Below, piece by piece: positions 21,801 through 34,300 of a stretch of DNA of 64,000 nt; position 1 is the first letter of the stretch, and the number at the start of each line of letters is the position of its first letter. The DNA comes from Chimonanthus salicifolius (taxonomy: Eukaryota; Streptophyta; Magnoliopsida; Laurales; Calycanthaceae), in the NCBI GenBank assembly GCA_013350335.1, contig CM023535.1, positions 27,186,617 to 27,250,616 of the forward strand, given 5' to 3'. The notes beneath the pieces were generated by a model. That model saw only the letters and a program-made list of their open reading frames with translations. It was not told the origin of the DNA and did no database searches. Both the position numbers and the translations under genes were made by a program.

Positions 21801-24800
21801 TTACTTATAAATAAGAGATAAGAGGGAGGAACAAATACACCTCTTTTGAAATTATTGAATCGTTTAGAGAAGAGTATTATCTCTGTTTCGTTGCCTGACT
21901 GCCTCGTTGCAGGTTCAATAATCGTTGGTTTATTCCAGTCTTACCACCCCTACAGATATGGGCTTAATCCCAGACGTGAATCAGTTGTTGTTTGGGCTTT
22001 ATCCCAAACCTTCGCTGCTACAAGTTCCACATCCTACTATTCTATTCTCGCCTCTACTGCTACACCTTCGACTCCAATCTGCAGATTCATCTTCATCATA
22101 CAGTCTTTTTGTCTCTTTTTGCTGCTCTTTTGATTACCTACAGCCAGGTACTTGTCATTTAAATCCCTGCCAGCCTTCTTCTTCTTCCCTTCAATTCCTT
22201 CTTTCCCCTCCTCCTTAGCTTCTGCCACTGCTTCCTTTCCTCTGCACCTTTTCGCTATCCCATTTTCCCTTTTTCGTTGCCTCTCTAAATCCCTTTTACC
22301 CATTCGTTCCTTAAAGCCCTTAAGTCCTACAGCAGCTACAGTCCCCTTTAGGCTGCTGCACGTGCCTAACTTAAGTCTCCTCCATACGAGTGAACAGTTC
22401 TTGGACTATTTGTCCCGAGGCATCGTCAGAAATAACTAGTTATTCGCCTTTCTTCTCCGCTTTGCTACATTAAGTGGTATCAGAGCCAAGTTCCCTGCAT
22501 TCACTAACGATCTCTGCTCCTCGTTAGTGATCTGAAAAAAAAAAAAAAAAAAAGAGGTCTATTCGTTCCTCCCTCTTACCTCTTATTATAAGTAAGAATA
22601 AAATACAAAAGAGGAAACTACTATTACAAGAACTCTTCTGACCGACTTCCACATACGACTCTTAACTTGGAAACTTCTAAGTTACATGCGACTCTTAACT
22701 TAATCCTAAGACTCCAACGAAACTAGGATCCCAAAATGGGATCGAACCATAAAAGGAAAATAATAAAATTAAAATAAAAGCAACAACTAAATAAAGTAGA
22801 AAATAGGCCCAACTCGAGATTAAGCTCGTGGGCCATGCTTCTTGTCGACCCATCGTGAATACTTCTTCAAGAATCGATTTGCAACCTGTTCTACATCAGA
22901 TTGGGTCGGCTCTCTTGATGATTGCCGCTAAACCACTGGTTATTGTGTCTTTTTGGGCTTTCATTTAGTCTGTTGGCGTAACAAGAAGCAGTCACTTATT
23001 GCTCCCTCTAGTGCTAAAGCAGAGTATCGTGCGATGGCTAATACTATGGCTGAGTTACTTTGGATTCGTCAGTTTCTTACAGAGTTGGGTTTTGCTCCCA
23101 TTATTATGTTCTTTGACAATCAAGCAACCATCAACATCGCCTCCAATCCAATCTTTCATGAGAGGATCAAGCACATTGAGGTTGATTGTCACTTCATTCG
23201 ATATCATAATTCTGAATGCCGAATTGTCACTCCTCATCTACAATCTAAAGATCAACTTGCAGATATATTAACAAAGTTTGTTCCTCGACATCAACTCACT
23301 TCGGTTATTAGCAAGTTGGGTTTGTTAGACATCTTCGAGCCAGCTTGAGGGAGAGTGTTGTGGGACCCAATACAGGATAATTGACCCAACTAATCCTAAT
23401 TTGGAAAGCCCACTGTGTGGTTGTATGAATTAATATAGATAAGTATTCTTTCATTGTATTTCCTTTTTTGCCACCTTAACTGGCTCTCTTTTTCCTTGAT
23501 GTATCGTCTGAGAGGAATAAAAACAACACAATTCAATAGAAGGATTCTTCTCCAAACACACTGATATTCTTTCTTCATCTTCTTCTTCTCTCATTATTAT
23601 TCTACACAAATGAGTGACCAAACTGATCAAAGCCGACTCACTTATCAAAAAGGGTGAGAGTGGTTGTCACATGATCTAGAATCTAGAGGTGCTTCGATGG
23701 GTCCATGATATCAGGTTTACCATCAAGCAGGTCAAACTCATTAGGCTCAAGCTCAATCACATGGTTGAAGCCCATGTTGAGCACTTTTGTGTAAATCGAG
23801 CTCACAGAGGCCCAGCCTGAACCAACCCATTTGCATCCCGAAGTTTTGGCATCTAATAAATGGATAACAAAGAAACATTTTTACCATAAATTTACTATTT
23901 TAGTAACTATATATATCAGACTTCTGGCCTTAACATGTATAAGCCTGAAGACATTAAAAAGCAAGCCCCAAGCCCAAGCCCCATTGGCAGTCAGGCTAAA
24001 ATTAATGCTTAGCTCTCTTTTCAAAGGCCAGGCATTTCAGGCCTTCAGACTTTTAGGCTAAGCTCCAATCCCTACCTTCAAGTGGCAATGGACCATTGAA
24101 AGCTAAGTGTGAACAAACCTAATCTGAAAAATAGTCAAAGCAGGTATATTCAATATTAACAGCTTTACATCTTTGACATCAATAAAAATAATGCTTTACC
24201 TCGTCTGCTGTCTCAAGTAGCCCCCTTCTCATTATCCTCATGCGTATTGCTGCATAAAACTTCAAGGCATTTCCACCACAAGTTACCTCACTTGCATGCC
24301 CAAAACTGGGGAATGATCTCAAATTTGACCTGACCTGAAGAAGAGAGTATGAAACAAATTTTAATAACTGGCCATCAATGGGTCACATTTAGGTTAAGAC
24401 ACGCCTGACCTGCTCTCCTGTTGGGACAAGAACTTCATGAGGGAGGATTCTTTAGATGGCAAGCGTGGGCATTCCAATGAGAATGACAAGGGTTTTTTAG
24501 ATTGGGATGGATAAAAATTAACAGAGAAACAGGGAATTGGTGCCTTGCACCGGCAGTTTATGAAAGAGTACGACTTATAGGGTGGATATGACAGTGACAT
24601 AGTTTAAGAGAAGAAGGATGAATCACTATGATTCTTCCACAAACAGTTTCCTTAAGCACGATGTATGTGAGAAACAATAGGATTAAAAGATAAGATAACA
24701 TAGAGGGTGTACAACGATGTATATATTTCTAGAGACGTGGAAGAGAGAAGAATCTATAAGAACTATAGGATCCTTGACCTCAGGATGCATGATGTCTCCA

Positions 24801-27800
24801 GTGTAATGTTACTATGGGTGGAAGTAGAAGAAATGAACAAACTATAGGATGCTGACCTCATGGGCTTGCACTTTCCACATCACTCTTAAACCTTAACAAG
24901 CAATGTAGGGCCTATCTTTGGAGACGGTGATTTTTTTTATGACCGAAAGTGTCCAGGTGTCTCGCCCGACTAATCCTTCGGGGCATGTGCACGCATCCCT
25001 ACACATGCCGGATTCAAGCGGTGGGACCTTACTCAGCACATATCCCACGGAAAGTGGCCCTTCATTGGAGTTACCGAGGATTGAACCCAAGACCTCAATC
25101 CTGAAGTCTTGTGTTTCAACCATTAGGCCAACCCCTTGGGTCAATCTCATTGATGATATGATGCAAGCAAAGATCCCAATGGTCTAGCTTGCAGTTATAT
25201 AATGGGCTTTGACCTTGACCACGTCCAAACACCCATAGAGCTCAGCAAGTAAATAAATTTTATGCCTAAAAAAACCCATATGACCTCTAGGGAGAATACT
25301 TTTAGCATAACCCATACCTACAAGTTAGTGTTGTGCTGCAAAGAATTGGACCCCAAGCTAATGAGCTATTGGCCCAATTTCTGGAACAGCTCCCATCATA
25401 ACTAGGCCCAATTGGATGAAAGCCCATAGCACTGCTACAGAGATTCAGGATATAGTCCAACCAACAGAGATGGTACACTAGGACCAGTAAGCAAGGCACA
25501 AGTCACATTCAAGGTGCAAGTGCAATCTTAAAGCACAAGGATATGGCAGTGCCCTGAAAGGCATTAAGATAAATCCACATATAAAAATATTAATACAGAT
25601 ATGACACCCAATTTACCCAACAAACTTATTGAGGCATCTTAGCTGTAAAGCCAACTCCACCCATTGCAAGTCCTTGTTTTATTCCACATGCATGAATTTG
25701 GCAAGAAGCATATCTTTAATAGATTTCTCAGAAAATACCTGGTTAATAAATATCAGCAGAGTTTGGGACCGGCATAATGACATGTGGATCTTACTTAATG
25801 CTTGGGTCATCAATCGTGATTGTTGTGCAGGAAGGGTGGTGTCTATTACACCATCAAGTTCACATTGCGGTAGAAGGGCTGCCACCTATAATGTTAGTTC
25901 ATTAGGACAGGATGAACATATAAGAACAAAAACAAAAAATCTGAAACAAATAATAATTGCAATTCCAAGGGATCCGTAGTGAAATATTTTGACCAGACAA
26001 ACAGTGGAAACATATGCCCAACATTCAATTTCTCAAAGTCAAATGAGAAGCACAAAAAGAAGATAAATAAATATGGGATCACCATACTGAAGACTCAAAA
26101 CCAAAGTTGAATTCAATTGAACTTAACCTACTACTTGTTTACACTAAAGAAGCAATTATAAAGAGAAAAAACTACCAACTATTAAGAACTAAGAGTAAGC
26201 CAAACCAATTGCACTACAAACCCAAACAGTGAACATTATTGGCAACACAATCACTAAGCAGTGTTTGGATCAGGGAGAGTTAAAGTGGGGAAGTAGAACT
26301 CACCTTGAAATTTTGAATTTTATCTTGTTTGGATTGCAACAATGGAAGTTCCACACCTTAAAAGCTCACCTAAAACGGGGTGAATTTAACTCCCCCTTGC
26401 AAAGGTGGGAAATCAGTCTATTGCACTAGCTCCTCTCACCCTCCAAATCCCCACACCATTTATGACTTTATTTCATATTTTGTTAAATTATTCAATAGAA
26501 TAAAAAAATTAGATCTGGTCGTATCCAATTGAAGAAAAATTGCTCCATTATGTTGTCTTCTACACTAAACCAATTAATTAGACAATTAAACGTTTCTAAC
26601 TAGATCAATTAAATCACCTTGAATAATATATTTAATTAATTAAACATGTTCTGATTAGATTAATTAAATCATCTCTATTTATTAGTTACTTAATTAACCA
26701 TTTCTAATTACTTAAATAAGCTACTTTGTCTTATTTAATTAGTCCAATTAAACAATTAATCCTTTCTACTTAGATTAATTAACTCGACTCTAATGATGTA
26801 ATTACTTAATTACTCAGTTAACCTATCTTTATAGATTAATTAGCTCTAATTACACAATTAAAATTTTATATATTAAACATATTTGTGAATAGATAAACAT
26901 TCATTATGAGTATATATTTTATTTTCTGTTAATAGGTTATTAGATTTTGATGGATTAGAAATACATGATGACACCTCTCTCTTTTTTCACAAATTCCCAT
27001 TGTATATGGCAAATGGAGATTGTTACACAACATAAGTGGGTCCTACCATGTATTTCTCAGTTACATAGGTGTGCCAATGATTAACCAACTAAATGGGTCA
27101 AACCATACGAGTAGTGAAACCTTGTCAATTGGCAAAAGGATTAAAAAAAAATAAATTAAATTCCCACTATTCCCCACTTGAAACTTCTAGACCACATTTT
27201 AAGTTCTCTAGCGAAATTCAAGTTCTCCACCGTAAGTTTGCCAAACAGGGTTCTTAAAAATAGTACAGAAAGTGGCAGTAGGGGGGCTCTCTACCTACAG
27301 GTGAACCATCTTTTATCAAGTTCCCTAGAGAACCCCCTAATATAACTCACCCAAATCCAAACACAGCCTAAAATTGCAAGAATTCTTCCATATTCGAAAA
27401 ATATGGGTCAATCTCAAAAGGAGTATCTAATGGAATGAAAGCCTAAATTTTAAGATGACACTACCGTGTCCAATGAAATGCCTCATGAAAATCTAATGCT
27501 ATTGCAGCCTTAAAAAAAAATCCAATGGTACTGAGTAATGGGTACAACCATATGGGTGAAAGATCAAACTCTTAAGATAAATCCTAAGGTGACTTTTTTT
27601 TTTTTTTTAAATGGTTAATATATTAGAATGAAAAGGCACCAGAGGTGCAATTGTGCAAATACAAGAAAGAAACAGTACAGCGGAACAAAACCAAAAACAC
27701 TCGCGAAGCCATAACAGCTGAGTAACAAATAAAAAAGCCTAAGCTAAATCAACGTATTCTTTCCAAGCACGCAAAATGTCATTCATAGAAATATTCTTTC

Positions 27801-28324
27801 CTAAAGTGTTTTTCACAATACCAAATCAAACATAAGCATATGGAGAACAGACTGAGAGCAATTCACTCAAGTAAACCAAATGGCTCAAAGTGTTTGTACT
27901 TACACTATCAACCACAATAACATCTATTGATCCACTTTTAACCAAAGTATCTATTACACTAAGGGAATCTTCGGCACAATTAGGGCGTGCAAGAAGAAGA
28001 TTTTCTGTATTTACACCAATGGCTTCTGCAAATGATGTATCCATAGCATTTTCTAAATCAAGATAAGCACAATAACCTGCAAATGAGTAATTAGAGTAAT
28101 TTAAGAGAACATGCCAATCCAGTAGCACTAGGATATATTGCAACTAATCAAATGCTGAAAAAAGAATGAAATAAGAAGAGCACCATTATGATGTTAATGG
28201 AAGTTTAATTAAGAATACACTAGGGAGTGTCTAAAATAAATAATACTCAAATCTACTAAACACAAATTCATTTCATTGGTTTTTTTTCTGTGTGTATGTG
28301 TGTGTGTGAGAGAGAGAGAGAGAC

Positions 28325-28361
<37 letters not shown>

Positions 28362-31300
28362 TCCATTGGCACAGAGGCTCTTTCTGAACCTCAATGTAGG
28401 GTGATAATGTTTGTAAAGACAGGAGTACAGAAGAAAACAACACCTGCCACTTGGAAGTAGATAATCACAGTGAAACATAAGACAAAATGAACAATAGAAA
28501 GATACAAAGGTTGACCAATGACTACAGCCTTTACTCAAAGCTGCCATTTGCAAGTACATGTTCACCATGAAACATAAAACAAATGGAACAATCAAAAGAT
28601 ACACACCTTGACTGGTGACTACAGCATCTACTCAAACCTACGGCCTCAGCTATCAAGAAAATTTTTACCCCCGTTGCATCTTGAAGAATCAATTTATGCA
28701 GAATCACCATCTATCGACCTCAATATCAAGAATAAACTTGACATCAAGAACGCTTTCCTTTATGCAAAGCCATGCAAAGAGGACCAGTCATTCGTTGATT
28801 GGGAAGTTAAAAAAACATGCACAATAGTATATGCTGATAATGGGGTTGTCACCAGTAATGGCCATGACAACCAGAAATCATACTAAGGATTTTAAGATTT
28901 TCCTTTTTTTTTTTTGTTTTGGAAAATAGAAGTTTGGTTAATCTATAAAAGCTTTTTCTCTATAAAAAGAATTATTTTATAAAACAATTTCCCAGCTATA
29001 ATAATGAGTGCCAACAAATGGGATAAATGGCTTTAACAATAATGATGATGAGATGAAAAGAAATGGTCTAAAGATCTTCTCATTGAGATGAAAAATGAGA
29101 ACTAGAAACGGACCAACATACATATGAAGGTTAAGAATAACTTGCATGCTATGGAGATCTAGTGGGAAATTGATAGATCCTCCATTTGAAAAATGGGACA
29201 CATCTCAATACTACTCATCTCGATATTGTGAAAACAGTATACCACCATCAAATCCCAAGGTATGTTACGCCTTTTACATGGGAGAGGAATTCTAGATTCA
29301 AAGTAAGGTCATATGAATCTCAAGGTGTATAAAAATATTGACTGCAGTGTAGGGCCTTCTCTCAGGTACATGTGGAGACATGTGATAGAACCCGATTTCA
29401 AATTGAGATCAAACAACTCCCTGAATGAAAAGTAAAAATGCAGATGCAATGCAATAATGGCTGAAAATGCAGAAAGGAATGAGTGGAAACGGGAGGAAGA
29501 GTGAGAGCTTGGAACCAATTCAAGGTGGTTCTGGCCTTCTGAGAAATTGCAAATTCTTATCTAATTTCCTTCTCAAATTTGATTGTTTATATAATGAGGT
29601 ATAATCTCATCTCCTAGGAACTCACAGCCAATTCCTAAAACAGCTAAACAACCAACTTTATTAACCAAACTTTACTAAGTAAAATCTGAGTTAACAAGAG
29701 TCCTTCCGACCAGAATTGCATACCAGCCCAACGCCTATCCTGCACTTTCGCCAGCTAAACCACTGGTCTCTTCGGATGGGCTCATTCTCAAGGGTCCTCT
29801 TTTGGATTTCCTAAGAGTATGTACATCCCTCTCTCTTACTGGTTGGTGACAACAATAACAAATATTATTGCCATGAAATCCAATGCCATTGGTTGCTTTT
29901 GTGCAAATGTATATGGCTATTGTACTAAGTACTGGGAAAGGGATCACAGTACCACTTTGTTAATGTGGACCAAAGCCTTGCTGATAACCTTGGGTGGATT
30001 TCAGATCATGTATAGTCTTTATATGTAGATAATAAAGCAGCCATCCTTATCAATGAGAATACAGCATTCCAAGGGCAGACAAATGATAGAAACTGTCACT
30101 TCACCCTGGAGCAGGTGATACAGACTTGTAGTGCCAGTGTTAGAAAAGATCAGTTGAGAGCACATTTGCTAAAGCATCGAGAAAAATTCCATCCATGACA
30201 TCAATTAACCAAGCAAAAATTGATATCTATGTTCCAACTTGAGAGAATATGTTGTTCTATCCCTAGAGGAATAGTTTTCTTAATTGTTTGATTACACCCC
30301 TAGTATAGGGTTAATTAACCAAGTTAGCCAAAAAATATATTCCTGTATTCTAGCTCGAATGGGTAGCTCAATTGGCTTGAGCTTCTAGGAACATACTAGA
30401 GGTCTCAGGTTCAATTCCCCAAGTAACACAATACAGGAGGCTTGCAAGGGGCTCCGTGTATCCATGTGATTAGTCTCAACTCCACATGGGGTGGGGAAAC
30501 CCATGTTATTCAAAAATATAGTTCCTCCATTCTTCATCTCTCTTTCTTTTATTATTATTTTTCCCCATTCATCATTCTTTTATGGTATCGGCAAATATTT
30601 TCAAAAGCCCATTTTTTTAAGTTGAATTTTATGTATTGGCACCCCTTATAACTCAAACTTAAGTACCAGCCACCCTTATAAATTTGAAATTAAAAAAAAA
30701 ACTTACCTCCACCAAACACCTAAATACTTGAGACAAAATTTCAGATTTTGTATTGCATCCAAGCCTAAATTTCAACATGCTAAAATTTCAAGGCCCAACC
30801 AACACATACTATGATCGTTAGACTTGTCATTGAGAGGTCGGATACCCTAAATTATAGTACTAACACTATAGAAGTCCAAAGTCCGACAGGTTCCCAATGT
30901 TCAAGCCTCAGCTTGCTTCTGTCCAGAACTACTTGAGTCATATAATATGGAGAGTCAAATATACAACTAAATACATTTATGAGGATACATTATGAGGGTC
31001 ATACATAACTCCATGTGGGCGTGTAATTTTAAACATATACTGAGTTACGTAGAATTAAGTTTTAGAAATTTTCCATATATCAAGACATCACTACAGCTCA
31101 ATGAAGCCCAAGCCCAAATCCAAATCTAATGAGTGGACCGTATTTCTAAACTATAGCCTGGCCTGTCAAGCTTAGATTTATACAAGCCTGCTATAAGTGG
31201 TTGGACTCGGGTATTTGGGGCCAATAAAAGCTCCACTTAGGTACAGGCGGATGTAACAAACACTTGCACATATAAAAAGAAATTTTTTATTGGTAATGGA

Positions 31301-34300
31301 AACTCTTTCCACACACTAAATAAAGAGATAAATCTGTATAAGAGAAGCATAGTGAGATGCAATATTTGGAGAATATATATTGTGTAACATGGGTATCCCC
31401 ACCCCACGTTGGAGGTGAGACTAATCCCATAGATTTATGAAACTGCTTGCGAACCTCGTGTAAAGAATATATACATATATAGTATATTACAAATGGCTTT
31501 TTGATGTAACAATATAAAATGGTCTCTCTCATTCGAACAAAGCTTTGTAAATATCATAATAGAAACTAAGATTAAAAAAGTAGGCTTTCAAACATTTACT
31601 GCCTTCCTTCCACAATTAATAGTATCAGGTCAATGAGAGAAAAATGCAATAGTAACGCTGTTTGAGACAAAGTAAAAGGCAATACATATATATATATATA
31701 TAAATAATTCCAAGAAAACATTAAAAACCTCCAAGCTTCTGAGCTTCCTTGACAATATGAAAGCCAAGCGTTGTTTTTCCTGAAGCCTCTTGCCCATAAA
31801 TTTCAACAATTCTTCCCTACAGTACAGATTTTACCATAAGTTACATATTGTTACATCTATGAAAAAATGTGAACAAATAGCACATGGTTCATTTTGTGGG
31901 CCCACATAAGGTCAACATAATACATTGGAACAAAAACATCCCCAGAGCCCAAATGCTATCTGTTGAATCAACTATTTAATCATTCACTGTTGAATTAACT
32001 AACAGAAAGGAGCTTCCTATCCAAAAGAACCACTCATCCCATGCCGAGCTCATTCTAATCAAAAGATATAACCAATGCAGGACAAAATCACTATAAAGAA
32101 CCTTCCTCCCCACCCAATATGGCCTGATCTACACATTTTTTTAACTATTTAATGAATCTACATAGTAAATGGTTGGTTCAGAAGAGTGAAAAACTCCATA
32201 TAAATCATTTATGGATATGTTCAGCTATTGAAAACCACACCAAATAAATGGTGACTATATATTTATCAAAAGATGGTGACTCAATAAATTAAAAGATATG
32301 CATTTCATGCTTGAAATTAACTAAGAAGGCAACAAAAATAATTTGTGACAGACAACTTGTTATATTTAAATAATAAAAAAAGAGCCATGTCACACTGGTC
32401 ACAACAAGAAATATTATAAGGGTCAGCTAAGATTACCTTAGGTAATCCTCCAATTCCAAGAGACAGATCAAGCTTCAAGGAACCAGTCGATATAACTGGT
32501 GCAAGTCTTGAACCAAAAAAGCGCTGAAATGATAGCATCGATTCTTTATCAAAATCGCCAGCAAGCTGAGAGAGAGCAAGATGAAGCGCAGTATCTTTTT
32601 CCATCAGTTTGCCTTCATCATAATAGGGCTGATCCCTACCATATTCAAATGCATTTTCAACTGGAAAATGTATGATTTAAGTTAACAAAGATTGAAATTC
32701 ATCGGCTACAGTTGGAATAAAAAGCTAATAATCCCATCAGTATTGTCAAAAAAAAAAAAGTGCTGGTGGACCAGCAATGCTCAATCTGCCACTGAGCAGG
32801 CCTGGAAAATGTTGCAGGCCTCCACTTCAGGCACAAATCTGAAACTAGCCATGATTGACAGATGTGTTGGACAAGTACCATTTTTTACTGAATTCTCTTA
32901 ATCAAGACAAATCCAGATCCATATATGAAAAGCTTAAATAAGGTTGCAGGGGTTGACGGGCCACACATTAAACTCAAATTGGATACATCATAGAAAGGCC
33001 CACCATTGACTAGTCTCTTAAGGCAATTTTGAATTAATTTATAGACAGGTTACACACTGATTTGAAGATAACTCGGACATTCAGAAAAACAAATCTTTAT
33101 CATTATGTTGAATGGTGCACATATATTCTTATTTCAGGGTCAAATTTTGTGCATGTTATGACAAAATACCCTTCCGTTAAACATTGCCTTCAAGGTCATC
33201 TTTGTAACCATCATCATCATTATTTTGCATGGGTAGGCTATAGATTTCAATTATCATTTGAAATAAAGAATTCAGTTGAAAAAGAAAAGTATGAGTTTGA
33301 TAAATAGTTACAGTGCAATAGGGACTTGTAGGACCCACTTGGAGATGGCCAATTCTCGAGGGCAGGTAGAATGTGAAGGAGCCTAAATGTATAAGGTGTG
33401 AAATTCACTCACATCCCATTATCCTAGCCATCTCGTTTGGCCCATTCAGAGAACATTAAAGACCAAGATTTCAAGGTCAAAATCACAGGACTAGGACAAT
33501 CAGATGGAGTAAAATATCACACACTCACATCTAGATCATCTATGTTCCTACTCACATCCCATCCACCCTGCAACCTCGCAGGCTCAATGGTGTTCTCCAT
33601 GGTTCCATCTCACCAGATCGCTAGTGTAAATGGAGGATGTTGTAATGAATTGTTTCTTTGGCCCACCTGGGAGCATAACGGTTCACAAGGGTAGGCAGGA
33701 TTTCTAGGACACATGGACAGTAGGTGGCTGCAAACCATAACTGGTGGAAAGATGGGGGAAGATTTTCATCCACCTGACGCAGAACAAGGGATAGGGTAAC
33801 CCTAAAAATTAAAAGGGGATGAAAACAATGAACCCTAAACTTAAAATGGACTGAAATTAAACAATCAATTACAGAAATAGGAAATACAGAAACAGCAACT
33901 TGCGCATGGGTGATGCGGCTCTCAATGATGTGTCCATTAAAAGAGCCATAAGACTAGGGATAAAACAAAAATCAAGCACAAGATCTCACACTGGTCTAGT
34001 AAAATTAGGTGCATGCCAATTCATATAGAAGTATTTGATATGAGGATTGGAATTCACCATAGAAGGGATTCATTTACCACTTAATATTTCCGATGCAACA
34101 GAAGAAATTTGGCAGGCTCCTGTGCAATGGGCATGGCTCCTGGAAGGACACATAAATCAAGATCCAAAGAAATGTTTCAAGGAATAAGTATGCATAATGA
34201 TTACTAATCACCATACCACTAGAACAAATGCCAAAGAAATATAAAGTAAAATGAAGGGGAACACACACACACACACACACAACACACACACACACACACC

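Larger units (their letters stand above)
21470..23608 (+). mobile_element. copia element 3' end, interrupted by another LTR structure
   Basis: The left part is short (about 21470-21503, a diverged YCDS-DW codon run). The right part resumes at 22899 with DWVGSLDD, RNase H, the polypurine tract GAGGGAGAG (23347-23355) and the 3' LTR. Between them lies 21504-22898, an LTR plus inverted LTR piece of a different family. The heptamer GATTGGG stands on both sides (21497-21503 and 22899-22905) and includes any 5-bp target duplication. Confidence 0.65.
18065..24082. mobile_element. hAT-like MITE split by nested insertions
   Basis: The left end TAGGGATGGCAACGGG (from 18073) and right end AATCCCTA (to 24074) have hAT-type TAGGG/CCCTA termini. 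They are flanked by an 8-bp duplication with one mismatch: GCTTCAAG (18065-18072) and CCTTCAAG (24075-24082). Internal sequence near both ends is rich in AAGCCC/GGGCT words. The 6-kb interval between holds a LINE fragment, a mitochondrial-like tract, a copia 3' end and an LTR structure, all younger than the hAT insertion or carried with it. I see no transposase. Confidence 0.6.

Noticed and set aside
28209..28604. 131-aa frame with Ser-Leu repeats and a His-Thr run
   Set aside because: It is driven by the GT/GA microsatellite at 28290-28361 inside a RecA intron.
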